Source of the DNA: Psococerastis gibbosa
Lineage: Eukaryota; Arthropoda; Insecta; Psocodea; Psocidae
Reading direction: 5' to 3'
Length of the DNA stretch: 64,000 bases
Assembly: GCA_963971405.1 (NCBI GenBank)
Contig: OZ020485.1
Span: 32,941,921-33,005,920, forward strand
This document shows positions 11,450 through 22,692 of this stretch, in pieces. Position numbers and translations under genes: made by a program. The notes under the pieces are model-generated. The model was given only the letters and a program-made list of their open reading frames with translations. It ran no database searches and was not told where the DNA came from. The first letter of the stretch is position 1, and every line of letters starts with the position of its first letter.

Positions 11450-13990
11450 TAAGGTGGGTTATACAATTTAATTTTCTTTTTGCGAAAGAAAAAAAAAATA
11501 GTATCTCAACAGTTTTGCTGAACATATGATATTGCTCAGATCATCAACAGCCCCGATAACAGGAAACGGAATAGAGCGGCAGTAGGGGAAAGAAATTTCC
11601 GTAGCTAAGCTAGCAGCAAAGATAATTTTTTTGCTGGTTAGAGCGGAAAAAGGCGTTACTTGAGAATATAACATGGCGTCTAGCCGTAGGTCAAACATGT
11701 CACGTCTTCGTTTCTTTGTCCCGGCTCATAAAAATAGTCTTCTATTTCTGATGTGATTCCCACAGACAGCGACAGGAAACAGGCCATTACCAACGGTGTG
11801 AATTCTTTTGTTCATCGTTAAACATCAACAATTTTGTCCCGTGACCTTTCCACAAGGCCTGCGTTTTTTAACTTATACAGTATACGATAGTCTACACCAA
11901 TGCTGGCAATCACTATCAGGTACCATGAGAGAGCTAAGGCTTACTTTGAGCACTCAAAATATTCGTGAATCATTAGTTCTGTTTCTACTGGTATGCGTTC
12001 TGTACCAGCTTTTGTTTCGTTTTTGACTCAGCGGCAAACATGTTCCTTTTCATCGGTACTAAAAGCATACACATCGTATTAAAACATCAATCCGTTAGTA
12101 TACCATACCTTTTTAGCAAAATATAATAATACACGTACAAGTATAATCACAACCAACCTGTAAGCTGAACACAATGATAAAAACCAAAAACTTTTTCTGA
12201 TTTAGAAAATCTCATGAAAAATCCACGAATAAATCAGCTCAAGTCGGTTACAAACGATTTCCGTAATAAATGGAAAAAACCATTAAATTCACCATTAAAA
12301 AATCAAAGATAGTCCGGTAGAGACAAAGCTGTAAAGAAGAAGCTTTATCCCAGTCTGTTGGAATGTTGGGGGCTTCCATTTAAATCAATAGAGTGCCTTG
12401 TCATCTTGAAGTCTTGTAATTAGGGGAAGCATAGTACCCCAGTCGGGGGACCCTTATTCAAATTTTATGATGAGCCATTTGGCATGAGTCGGAAAGGGGA
12501 AAGAATATTGCACTTTCGCTGCTTACCCCCTTTCATTTTTTATTAGTCTTGATAGTTGTGGCTGTATTTATTTTGGAATTGTGGAAAATGTTTGCATGGG
12601 TTCGTAATACGTTATGTATCGTAATACATAACATCATAATCATAATAGCACCTGGCTAGAAATTTCAGCGTTACCTGCCAATATTTCGGTTTTTATCGCA
12701 AAGATGCTGTCAAAATTTGGGCGTGACTTGACAAATTTTGAAAACCTATTTTAATGCATTAGTAGATTTATTTTATACCCATTAAAATGTGCCTGGAAGG
12801 GAAAAAATATTTTTTTTTTTTTTTTTTTTATTTATACTGTATAATACTGTTAAAATGTGTAAACCCTCAATTGAAAAAAAAAATGAAAAATGTTAACATA
12901 CTGTATGTACTCGTACTTCTTTTTTGATAACTTCACATTTGAAATTACTTCTGTTACCTAGACACTGCTCAACCTGTATAATTAATTGAGCTGAAACATT
13001 TTATTTTTTCCCTTGCACTATGACTTGACTAGGCTTCAAGAATTTATAGGAAATTTGAATCAATATATCGCACTATATATGAATAGGTAAATTCACTAAA
13101 TTGTATAGGGTTTATTTATGTCCGCATGCAAGGTGGAGCCATAAACAGTAATATGAAGGTGTATTTTTTTGTAGAATGGTAGCGAAAGGGTAGGGGTAGT
13201 AGCAGTAGTTGATCGGTCCCGTCACGCAACTCTATGCCTCAGCAATGGCCGCCGAGCTCAGTCACGACAGCCTAAAAGCGAGCAAACGACATTTTTTTGG
13301 TTCGATAGTTACAAATTCTACGCCATCAGAAAACATTAACCCGTTTGTATGGGAAGCAGTATTTCATTACCTAAGGGTGCGTTCGATGTCCCGTGATAAA
13401 GTGTTTGGTAGATTAACAGTCTTATTAACAGTCTAAATTATTCAGCTGGCCACATCAGTGCAACCTCGCAGTAAGCAGTAAGAAAAGAATGGATGCTGAC
13501 GGCAGCAAGCATTCTTATCGAATATAGCAATTTTGTAATTGACAGTTAGCCTGGAGTACACTTTATCGTTCCAGCACAGTATAGGGCATTATACCTATAT
13601 CTTTAGTCTATGGTATAACACGGGAAAAACTAAAACTCATAAATTATTCTCATGAACCCAATTGAAAATCATTAGAAGAGAGTGACAGTCTGGAAAAATT
13701 TAACATTAGTTTTTCAGCCAGTCTGATTCTGGATTTTCAAAAAAATATAACTCACAATCTGGAGTCGCATCACGAATCAGAGGAAAGTGAGGAAAATTCG
13801 TAACGATGACTGTCATATATCATATGGCATCCAGAAATCTGCATACAGAAACTCGATTAATGGGAAAACTTAGATGCGGATGTTCTTGGTCCAGCAGCGA
13901 TTTAAAAAAAACGCTATTGAGTACGAGTATATAAATATAGTACTGTAATTAATGACTGTCCTTGTAAAGTATCTCGGAAATGTTTTTTTT
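11450..13990. other. No gene recognised; simple T tract
   Basis: Presumed pb intron. Apart from a 20-T run at 12,810-12,829 and minor A/T tracts, no repeat family or coding feature could be supported. Frames at 11,468, 11,808 and 13,209 show no known motif. Confidence 0.45.
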
Positions 13991-13999
13991 ATTTTTTAT

Positions 14000-14275
14000 T
14001 TAAAAAAAAAAATGATTCTCATACAAACAATTCAATGAATGAATCGACTTTGATGGCCAGGTGGTAACGTGCTTGCACTTGTGTGAGGCATTAAACGCCA
14101 TGCGATCGGAGACGAGTCGTACCTCAACACGAGTAATAACCTACAGAGGCGACTGAAGAGGTCAATCGGATACATTCATTAAATTGTTTGTATGCGAGTA
14201 ACAAAAATGTATCCGAATAACCTCTTCAGTCTCTGTAGGCAATACCTGTGTTGAGTTACGACAGGTTTATAATAC
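14000..14275. mobile_element. SINE D cluster: fragments in alternating orientation
   Basis: A reversed tail fragment (14,000-14,042) is followed by a plus-strand copy (14,045-14,198: GACTTTGATGGCCAGGTGGT .. CAATCGGATACATTCATT). A reversed copy then follows (14,203-14,272: ATGTATCCGAATAACCTCTT .. GTTGAGTTACGACAGGT). The three pieces form a local inverted repeat. SINE-into-SINE insertion or foldback rearrangement could produce this. Confidence 0.75.
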
Positions 14276-14599
14276 GAACGTTTGTATTGGTCCAACGAGC
14301 TCCGTTCTAAAACTGAATTCTTAGGACGTCCCTCTCGATCGTTGATAAAGTAATGTTATGATGGTAAAATGAAATCTGTGTAGGCAACAGCACACCACTA
14401 AGACACCTTTATGCCGGGGTCCTAGAGGGGTGCTAGAGGAGTCAATTGCCCCCCTCCGATTGGAAAAAATAAGACAATGACCCTGACTAGTGGGGGAATC
14501 ACTACAACCTCCCTAAAAATGTAACTAATTTTCAACTTGCCCCTGAAAAATATTGATATGAATTACACTCATGCCGCAATGAATTGGCGTGGGAGAAAA

Positions 14600-14806
14600 C
14601 AGGACATGTAGAGTAGTGATTCAGTCTCCAACTTTCACTAGAAAGGTTGTCGGCTCGAGTCCCACACACACTACATTTTCTTACCGTGCTGTAAAGCAGG
14701 CGGTCCCGGGTCTTCCTAGTTGAGTGTAAGAGAGGGCTTTATAGCCCTAACTCCGCTAGGCTGGCTTAGTAATAGGACAAAAAGCCAATATTTATTTATT
14801 TATTTA
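14600..14806 (+). mobile_element. SINE family S1, near full length
   Basis: tRNA-like head GACATGTAGAGTAGTG with B-box region GGCTCGAGTCCCAC. The conserved middle is GTAAAGCAGGCGGTCCCGGG, then TTGAGTGTAAGAGAGGGCTT, TAGCCCTAACTCCGCTAGG and a tail ending in (ATTT)n. Other copies are at 15,874 (-), 41,893 (+), 49,860 (+) and 62,770 (-), with fragments elsewhere. About 207 bp. Confidence 0.88.
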
Positions 14807-15873
14807 AAACAGGCAGTATCATTAAATTTATTCGGGTTTCGCTTTACCCAGACTTAACCGACAACTATGGTGAGAGCTGTAATAAAAATAGGTTACTTAT
14901 ACCTATGTCTTTCATATATTATTCCATATAAATCAACAGCCGTTGCCCGAAGTACCAAGTTGTGCTATTAGCGGGCTTAAAAATCTTTTGCTTGCAATTT
15001 TATCCCCTGGTGATATGTTAAACTGGTACCTCGTACTGTAGCTGTTGATGCTTTAAGCTAAATATGCAAAATCAATAGTCCGAAATTGTTACAAAGTGAG
15101 GGGCGTCCGCCAAATGTCTCAGTCTTCTTGTAACAAGTGCAATATTGTCTTATCAAATGTAATAAATGGTAGAATCATAGAGGTTAGGTTAGGAGGACAT
15201 TTGTGAGGTGAATCATGAATCAAAGATACAAAGGTTTCGCTCACGTCCTCAGGGAGCAGTCTCTGTCTTAAGCAAGGCGCGGCAACCATAAATCTAACCA
15301 CTAAGTGAGAACAAATTGAACGGCAATGGGGGTCCCAACGAGCCAGCGGGGGGGCAGCTCCCTTCTTGCTAACTCCCTTCTTTACGCACTTGTCAAACTA
15401 ATCAGTTCTCCTACGGTATTTATTGCAATATAAATATACCAGTTGTTTTATCCCGCGTTTTATTTTACTTCTGCTGATATGCCACACTGCAGTGGCGAAA
15501 ATAACTTCTGCTGCGTCCCCTGCAAGACCCTTGGTGCGCCCTACCATGTCTCATTATTTCATCTTTTTTATTAGTGATTGTTAGTAAATTGTGAAATGGG
15601 AATAAAAAGCTGTAGCAAAAATAAAAAGATAATGGAAAACGTACCAAAACAAAGTAACAGCAGAAGCAGCATGTAATTTTCTTCAACTTTTATTATACCT
15701 TTTATTAAGACCTACCTACTTCAGTAAAACAGACGGTTGAGCAATTTTAGATACATCTTGAGTTGTATCAAGGATAAGGCTGAAATACTGGGATGATTTA
15801 ATTTCAGCTATAAGTTTTTTTTTAGCACAAACCTGGAAGTGGGGCTGAAATGCGCCCCCAGCAATGCTGCAAC

Positions 15874-16055
15874 CCAACCCAACCTAGCGGAGTTAGGGCT
15901 ATAAAGCCCTCTGTTACACTCAACTAAGAAAGCCCGGGACCACCTGCCTTACATGCCCTCCGAAGCATGGCCAGAAAATGTAGGAAGTGTAGGACTCGAA
16001 CCAACAACCTTTTGGGTGAAAGTCAGAGTCCGTAACACTACTCCACATGTCCTGA
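15874..16055 (-). mobile_element. SINE family S1
   Basis: Reversed copy: head GACATGTGGAGTAGTGTTAC, GGTTCGAGTCC B box, the GGGCATGTAAGGCAGG core and AACTCCGCTAGGTTGG near the 3' end. The short tail lacks the (ATTT)n of other copies. An open frame across it (15,953-16,210) is SINE sequence, not a gene. Confidence 0.88.
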
Positions 16056-16192
16056 CTATGCTTTATAGCGTAGAGATAGACTACAGTAGTTTTTCTGTTA
16101 CAGCTATTTACAAACTCTTATCGTACTGCAAATTCCATATAAATAATAGTATGTGTGTAAACGGACCTGTACCTTGCTTTGTGTTTTATTGC

Positions 16193-17038
16193 TTTCCAAT
16201 TTATACGTAGTATAAGGAAAGCTTTGTGATGGTCGAAATTTTCGATTCCGAGATTTCAACGGATTTACACGTTTTCAGGTCCCAGGAACCCAAAAAAGTG
16301 GTTTTTACGAAATGTCTGTCTGTCTGTCTTTCTGTCTGTCTGTCTGTGCATCGATTTCCGGGCAAACTACTCGGTCGATTTTGATGAAATTCGGCATGTA
16401 GGTTCACAAAAATCATACCTCGAGACCATTTTTTTATTTGGGGCTAACTCAATTTGGGGGGGTTTCATTTTCAAAAAACTCCCAAAAAACGTCAAAAAAA
16501 ATTATTTCTCAAAAACGGCTCCAACGATTTCTTTTAAATTCACATATATTCTAGTCGTGCTTAATGTTGATAAAATGCGGGGGCCGCTTACCCCTTGATA
16601 GTTTGCTTCTGGGGATAAAAAAATAATAATAACTTAATTTTAATGAAAAATGACTAAAAAATAATATTTCTGCGAAACTTTTCTATCGATGATTTCTACC
16701 TTCAGGCATGTTTTAGGTGTTAAGTTGAGTAACGAAACCGGACAGTTGGCTTTCCCAAAAACCTATTTGCTTTTGCGCAAAAAATTTTTTTTGAAAAAAT
16801 GATAGAAACTACACGCTGAAATGCATTGCCTGCCCTGCCATTATTACTGTGTTGTAACGTGTTTTAAATATATTGAGGTTACCTCACCTCCAGTGACGTC
16901 AGGTGGACCCCCCCCCCCCCCCGAGATATCCGAAATTTAACCGTAGGAAAATTATTTACCATGAAATTATTCATTTTCTCTCCCTACTAATTGATAAATT
17001 GGAAAGCATGTTCGAGTAAACTCGGACCGGTTCTTTTA
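16193..17038 (+). mobile_element. 850-bp dispersed repeat with internal (TCTG)n, copy 1
   Basis: Begins TTTCCAATTTATACGTAGTA and carries GATTTACACGTTTTCAGGTC, a (TCTG)n run (16,314-16,348), GGGCAAACTACTCGGTCGAT and ATGAAATTCGGCATGTAGG. It ends near GGAAAGCATGTTCGAGTAAA. Copy 2 at 45,921-46,773 aligns over the whole length. TTTCCAATTTAT at the start is mirrored by ATAAATTGGAAA near the end, suggesting short terminal inverted repeats. A C14 tract lies at about 16,909. No ORF; superfamily unknown. Confidence 0.85.
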
Positions 17039-17115
17039 TTTTACTTTAATGAATTCTGTGACTTTAGTGTATGTGCTCTCGATAGTACAAATAATATAAT
17101 CTATTTATTATTATT

Positions 17116-17210
17116 AAGAAAGAAAGAAAGAAAATTGTCTTTATTTTCCATTAGGGCGAATTTTGGGCCTTTCGGCCCACTCTCACAACTAACACTTATT
17201 ATATTATGAG
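17116..17210 (-). mobile_element. Retroposon 3' tail (TTTGGGCCTTTCG family)
   Basis: AAGAAAGAAAGAAAATTGTC, then TTTTGGGCCTTTCGGCCCAC and TCTCACAACTAACA. Same family as 10,139 and 54,079. The (AAGA)n edge is the presumed poly-A-like tail of an insert on the minus strand. Confidence 0.7.
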
Positions 17211-17639
17211 TACTGCATGTTCCTAATTAGATTTTTCTTTAAAATACTTCTAAGCAAACAGCAAACAAACTGGAATTTTAAACAAAACCAGAAGAATATT
17301 AGTTTTTAACTGGTTGTAATCACTTATCTAAAGGCGATAGGAGGAAAGACAAGAAACGGATTTGAACCTTTCTCGGGGATTATAAGCTCAGCTTTCTCTA
17401 ATTCTTACTCCAATTCCTTCCTACGCCTCAGCATTCCCCTTATCTTGGTTTTGGGTAGTGAAACTGAGGGATATATACGCCCTTAACTTTTCTTTGTGGG
17501 GTTTATTCGAAGTGAAGGTGCGGTAGACTGCTATGTGAGAATTCTGGTTTGGTAGTCTATACTACTAATTATTGTAAATATTAAAATAACAGTGGGTAAA
17601 TATGGGTGCCCAGGGGGACTCCACGTGTTGTTCAATAAA

Positions 17640-17815
17640 GTTTTTTTTCAAAAGTGCGAGGCTTAAAGTGGCCGCCTTATTCACTTAATGGATGGGGCGC
17701 CCCTGGACAAAAGAGATCTCGGCCTTTATGGAGACATTTTTAAGACAGCTTTTTTAATTTTCATATACAGAAAGACCTCTCACATTATGTAACGATAGTA
17801 AAATTGAATTGTAAA
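17640..17815. repeat. Dispersed repeat shared with 36,310-36,460
   Basis: Shares GCGAGGCTT(T)AAGTGG, CACCTTATTC(G)CTTAATG, GGGCGCCCCTGGACAAA and ATTTTCAT with the later block, in the same order and orientation. No coding signal or clear ends. Confidence 0.65.
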
Positions 17816-18064
17816 ACGTTTATAAACCAGCGTTATTGCTGGATTGCCTATATTAATCCACATTCTGCAATGAAATCCCAATAATTACAGTAAATTTTGT
17901 TATTTTTAATTTAAAATGATTAGTTTTATGTTGTAATTTTTTTGTTATACATAACATAATATGCATGTTGACTAGTTTTTGCCCAATTTAGCGCCCCTAC
18001 GCGATGTGAGTTCCGGGGTGGTCGGAAGGTTGCGACCTATAGTTTTAAAAGTGGACATTGTTAA

Positions 18065-18205
18065 GGCGGGGTTTCCACATACGTCAATGGTCAATGGTAA
18101 ATATGGTTTTGACGTAGTAGCAGACATTTTTAGTATGTCTTTAATGTCTGCTAAAACGTCAATACCACATTTACCATTGACCATTGACGTATGTGGAAAC
18201 CCCGC
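18065..18205. mobile_element. MITE subfamily B, copy 1
   Basis: A 141-bp near-palindrome starting GGCGGGGTTTCCACATACG. The matching right end is CGTATGTGGAAACCCCGC. The middle has GACGTAGTAGCAGACATTTT facing AATGTCTGCTAAAACGTCAA. Flanked by TTAA on the left and GTTA on the right, compatible with a TA target. The ~140-bp hairpin would fold almost completely in single strand. Confidence 0.9.
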
Positions 18206-18249
18206 GTTAGCAAGAGCTGCGGAAAATTTACGGGGGGGGGGGGGTCACA

Positions 18250-19430
18250 AGTTTTATGTACGCTTAAAAAGGATTTTTTTTTTTGTTGTTGAAAAGTTGA
18301 GTTGTATTCAATTTTTTTTTACTATATTATGAATTTACTTACTTAGGGGAAGCATGACCCCCCGTGGATCCGCTGCTGTTGTTAAGGCATATTTGATTTA
18401 ATTCTTTCCATACATGCATTCTGTATTCAAGTAGTGAACTAAATTTGATTTAGGATGAATCTGCGCACCTATATTATCTACCCTGACTAAATTATGTAAA
18501 CACTGCTTAGTCAGTTATACGGCTTTTTCTTAGATTAATGCCAAAAACCTTGCACAAGCTTTCATTAATGTTTTGCTTGTCGAAGCTATTGGTTGAGCTG
18601 GGTAAACAATTGGGCTTCTACAAAGCTTGTTTTGGCGTTTGGTTGGTTTCCAAGCCGAATTCCAAGTACAACCTATAAGCGTTTGCTTGGGCTTGGGCCC
18701 ATCACTACAATAGTAATATCGTATTATAGTATAATTTTAATGCAAAAGACAGGAAATTCGGTTGAGTTATGTCACCGGATGTATACATTTTTGAAGAGTG
18801 AAGGTTAATAACTAATATGGCCGCGTGTAAATTAAACGAGTCAGACACGGCATGGCTGTGTACGAATTTGATGATACTATCGAAAAAAACACGTGTTTTA
18901 TTGCTTTAGGCACACTACAAATTAGCAGGAGGGGGCAGCACCTTCCATTTCATCTATCTGTGCATGAATCTGCCACATTACAAATATTACAGTACAGTGT
19001 CAGTCAGTTAATGTAAATGAGGAACGACGCATGGTAGGCTATTGTTTGTCAAGGGCATAAAGAATATGACATGGTGCATATTGTAGCTAAAGCATAATAC
19101 TCCATACATTGTAAATTCATCGTTTGCGTGAACATTATGTATCAGTTTCAATTATTTACCTGTGCTCAGTTGTTATACCTATGAATGAAAACCATATTTT
19201 GCTTACATGTCCCGTATTCATGTTTGCTGTTCCTGCCATGATTCTAATCTATAGCTCTCATTAAGCCACCGTATTCGTATCGTGTATTGTTTCGGAGCGC
19301 GCGTGTAGCATCAATGGTCCGTATCGCAGTTTATGTAGAGCAATTTTAGTGAGTTACAAGCAAAAATTGATCTGATCTGATTAATGTTGATTATTATAAA
19401 ATTCAGTAATTTATGATAATAATATAAAAT
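18250..19430. other. No gene recognised; possible hAT terminus
   Basis: GGGCTTGGGCCCATCACTA (about 18,690-18,708) resembles a hAT-type end (TAGTGATGGGC reversed), but no partner end was found. The rest is AT-rich without supported features. Confidence 0.35.
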
Positions 19431-19434
19431 TGTA

Positions 19435-19625
19435 TTCCAATAATTTATTAATTTGAATTTCCCGCGCATATTTAACACCGTCACGTGACACCTTACTATT
19501 GCGGTATTAAAAAATAAACCCAGGTTTTATGTTAATCACAAATCGCCATAACAAAAAGATTCACTCTGAATTGGGACTTGGGTTTTCAGTACTGTATAAA
19601 TAGTATCAAACAATAGTAATACTAT
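19435..19625. repeat. Inverted fragments of elements seen at 61.9 kb and 8.6 kb
   Basis: TTCCCGCGCATATTTAACACC .. GCGGTATTA..AATAAACC is the reverse of 61,905-61,995. The next segment, TTCACTCTGAATTGGGACTT, is the reverse of sequence following the 8,466 duplication. Two repeat fragments abut here. Confidence 0.6.
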
Positions 19626-19659
19626 GTATTCTAAGTTCAATAGTAGTATAGGAAGACTC

Positions 19660-20075
19660 GAAATTTAAACAACCTAAACCGAAATTTAACCCTAGGACAA
19701 TTGTTTACGAAGGAACCTATACTAATTGAAAAATGCATATAAGCAGGCGCGGTTGGGGGGGGGGGCTATGGGGCTATAGCCCCCCCCCCCCCATTAGGTT
19801 CCTCAAAATGCGTAAAACCCCACAATTACAGTCTTATTTTTCACAATTTTTCTCCCGCGGGAAATCCCCGGGCCCCCCTTGTGCTCGATTGTATTAATTA
19901 CCTATATAATATAGAACCCTTATTGCTCTGAAAATGCGCAAAACCCCAATATTTCAGCCCTATTTTTCTAACTTTTTTTCGTATTTAATCTTAGCCCGCT
20001 CCTTGGTCTCATTCTAGATCCGCACCTGCATATAAGCATGTACGGGTTCACTCGTACCGGTTATTATATTATTAT
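19660..20075 (+). mobile_element. Right-end fragment of the 850-bp repeat, split by a hAT MITE
   Basis: GAAATTTAACCCTAGGACAA and ACTAATTGAAAAAT before the insert, and TGTACGGGTTCACTCGTACC after it, align with the right end of the copies at 16.2 and 45.9 kb. Joining the two sides without the insert and one 8-bp duplicate gives a continuous alignment, which shows the order of events. Confidence 0.75.
19744..20028. mobile_element. hAT-type MITE with exact 8-bp target duplication
   Basis: 285 bp bounded by inverted ends CAGGCGCGG and CCGCACCTG, flanked on both sides by CATATAAG (19,736-19,743 and 20,029-20,036). An 8-bp duplication plus CAGG termini is the hAT signature. Just inside the left end is a G11 run, then CTATGGGGCTATAG, then C13, a strong hairpin or G4-prone segment. 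No coding capacity. A related 3' part lies at 43,255-43,364. Confidence 0.88.
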
Positions 20076-20377
20076 ATGAGAAAACTTATAAAATATGAAA
20101 GAAATAATATGCACTGAACGTTTGTTGGGCAACATCTTAGTGATTATTTGGTGCAGGGAAGCTTGGAATTTCACACGCGTGGCAACTGAGAAAGGGGGGA
20201 TGTGGGGTCGCAATCAAGTGATCAATCACTCAATATTTCATGGCTTTTTGTTACATGCACAAAGACTTGACTCAGTCTGCTCCTTTATGCCCACTATGTC
20301 ACTCACATTGTTCCCACTGCATCATGCATGTCTGTGAATTCAGTTTCAGTTCTGGATGAAGTACGAGTATCTTCAGT

Positions 20378-20735
20378 AGTTGCCAACGGCCACACCAACT
20401 TGAATCCACCAGATCAGAGCCTGTTCCGAACTGCGGCAAACTTGGTAGTGTGCGCAGCGTTGACAGGGGAGCATGCTGGGATATGATAACGTGCTGAGGC
20501 TATACCAGTCAGTCTGAGTCAGTCGAGTCCTGGTCACCTCCGAATTAATCGAGTGACTATACTGGGTCCCCCAAGTGGTTCGGAATCCACTATAATCAGG
20601 AGGTTCACCCTGTCATTCAACTTCCCTCCTCCATGAGGTGAAGGTGTCTGCCCTTAGTGTGCCTCAAGTTAATAAACAGGCTCACCACAACAGGCTGACA
20701 GGGTAGCTTAACGCAGAAATGCTGAAAGCGGACGT
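20378..20735 (+). repeat. Dispersed repeat E, copy 1
   Basis: GC-rich repeat containing CCTGGTCACCTCCGAATTAA, AAGTGGTTCGGAATCCACTA, TAATCAGGAGG and GCAGAAATGCTGAAAGC. Other copies: 41,676 (-), 44,960 (+), 47,329 (-), 58,563 (-); partial at 2,503 and 49,677. Several frames are open over 60-110 codons but none is shared among copies as protein, so I call it non-coding. Confidence 0.75.
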
Positions 20736-21245
20736 TCGAAAACAAAACAAAAAAGTATCTTCTCTACGAAGTTAAACACTGACGATTTTATTTTATACTT
20801 TACATGTATTGTATAATTCAAAGGAAATATATATTGTATTGTACTGTACAAAGCCTATGACCCGAAAATGATGTACCGTAATTCTCAGATGCAAGTATGA
20901 GACATCCCGCATCTTATTCTAAGAAATAATGCAGATGCCTCGCTTACATTGCAAGTCCAATTAAGCGCGGAAAAAGGGTAATGGTTATCAACAAATTCGG
21001 AATTCATGTCGAACCAATCAATTGGCGGCGAGACTGTAGTTGTGTGGTGACCGATGACATTTCATGCAGCGGCGAGGTGCAGTACCGACGACACACCTAA
21101 ACTACCAAGTCACGAGGTAATTAAAGTCCAAGCCGCCTGTTCAGAGCTGTGTAACTCCTTTCACAATTGGCTCGACTAAATCTCCAGTTTGAGCGTCTTT
21201 GGGGTCTTCGTAGAAAAGAGATGGGACTATATAGAGTACACAGGG

Positions 21246-22060
21246 TTTGTCCGAAAAGTAATAGAACTGATTTTTTCTGCAGCGACTGAATTCGGTATAA
21301 GGGGTATTCAGCTAACGAACGAGGCGTCGCTCAGTTGTCTCTGACCACCCGGAGAGTGATGGCAGGCTTTCGCATGTGACGGTTTTTTTGACTGGGGTAA
21401 ACCGAAAATGTAGCGTTCGCTAAAACAGAGGTCAACGATTCAATTCTGTGTTAAACTCCGGAAGTCCGTGACGGTCGAGGGAGACGTTTCCAATGATCAA
21501 GCAGGTTTACCCAGAGGGTACTATGGTAAGAAATGTTGTGTTTCGGTGGCACAGGGCCTTTTTGGATGAGAGCGAAGAGGTCGCCATAAACATCATTGAA
21601 AGCGATGTTTATTGTCTTTTTTGTCGTCAAATGCATCGTCCACTATGACTTTGTTCCTTCTGTACAAACGCTAAATTTTACGTAGAGGTGCTCAAGAGAC
21701 TCAAAAGAAGGGTTAATTGAGTCGAAAAAGACATTGCAGCCGACTGGAAGTTGCACCATGAGTCCATGACTAAGCCCCAGCCCGCACTTCCCTTCATTCG
21801 AACCGGTACCTGAGACCTGACCCAGGCAGGCATCCCAATGTTTCCCTAGCCGCCCTAGCCAAGTCTCTTTTTGTTTCCTCGCCTGAAAACATCGATGAAA
21901 GGACATCATTTTGAGATGACAGAGGTGATCAAAGCTGCCTGCCGCGAGTCCATTCCGGAAAATGCCTAGCGTGATGCCTTCGCTTGGAAATGCTATTAGC
22001 ATCGCTGTATCGACGCAGGAGGAGCATATTAAGAACGTTTTGAAATAATTGTAACGATTG
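21246..22060 (+). pseudogene. Dead mariner-type transposase element
   Basis: The left end CAGGGTTTGTCCGAAAAGTA then ATAGAACTG is a typical mariner terminal repeat. Downstream, broken frames give FIVFFVVKCIVHYDFVP (21,610-21,660), LYVEVL-like and WKLHH segments, and FPRLKTSMKGHHFEMTEVI to about 22,000, in the order of a mariner transposase C-terminal half. The first catalytic Asp (normally in VFFD) reads Val; the HHDNAPAH and YSPDLAP segments are disrupted. Several frameshifts and stops are present, and the right terminal repeat is not clear. It lies inside the presumed pb intron. Antisense frames over 119 and 61 codons are shadows. Confidence 0.8.
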
Positions 22061-22683
22061 GCTCGATATTTCGTTTATAAGTCCAATCAGTCCTATTAGT
22101 TAGCTTTTTAAACCATAGATAACCAAGGTAGTTTAAGACTCATAAAAATTCGAAGTGTTAAAAATGGTCTTCAAGACTAGCCCGCTAGAGAATAATCATG
22201 AAATGGAGTTGAATCGTTGAGTTGACTTATGACTTATAAATGGATGTTGCTTACGTGGTACCACAAATAAGTAGCATGCATATAAGACAGAAAGAAAGAA
22301 TATCCCTTAATTTTACATTGGGCAAATTTCGGGCCGTATGCAGTATGCACGTATAATAATAATGTATATATATAAATTTATTAATATAAATATGTATACT
22401 GAAGTACTGGAAGGTGGAACGCGGAAGTATTGAATGCGCACGAGCAAAATTGAGCACATGCTGTAGTTTCAATTAAAACAGATAGGCTGCATTATCAATT
22501 CCTCCCTTAAGACAATCAGGAAGTGTCAGTCTCATCTATGTCTTAGCATAATGGAAACGACAAATATAGCCCTTACAACAAGCAGCCGGACCCAACAGCA
22601 TGTAGCATGAAGACATGACTGACGGACTGAACCGAAGTTCAAGTCAAACCAGAAGAAATGCTGGTAAAGCTGGAGAAAGCAGC
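22061..22683. other. pb intron proximal to the donor
   Basis: AT-rich. A decayed copy of the TTTGGGCC retroposon tail lies at about 22,286-22,345 (AGAAAGAAAGAATATCCCTT, then GCAAATTTCGGGCC). No second exon or homeobox was seen on the minus strand here. Confidence 0.5.
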
Positions 22684-22692
22684 ACTTACCTT
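22684..22692 (-). other. pb: Splice donor at end of pb exon
   Basis: Read on the minus strand the junction is CAG CAA G|GTAAGTG, a near-perfect eukaryotic 5' splice site with the intron starting at 22689. It falls a few codons after the hexapeptide, where pb genes are normally interrupted before the homeodomain exon. The frame continues open into the intron to about 22,532, but that extension (KCCFLQLYQHFFWF..) has no Hox character and is rejected as coding. Confidence 0.88.

Noticed and set aside
16201..16416. Frame encoding a TDRQTERQTDRH repeat peptide
   Set aside because: It is the translated (TCTG)n of the 850-bp repeat, not a gene.
17345..17412. Reversed B-box-like GGTTCAAATCC
   Set aside because: No A box at proper distance and no shared flank with the SINE families.
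21643..22002. 119-codon minus-strand frame
   Set aside because: Antisense shadow of the decayed mariner transposase.
22532..22689. Continuation of the pb frame past the donor
   Set aside because: The splice donor is strong and placed where Hox2 genes are interrupted; the extension has no Hox2 similarity and is AT-rich.
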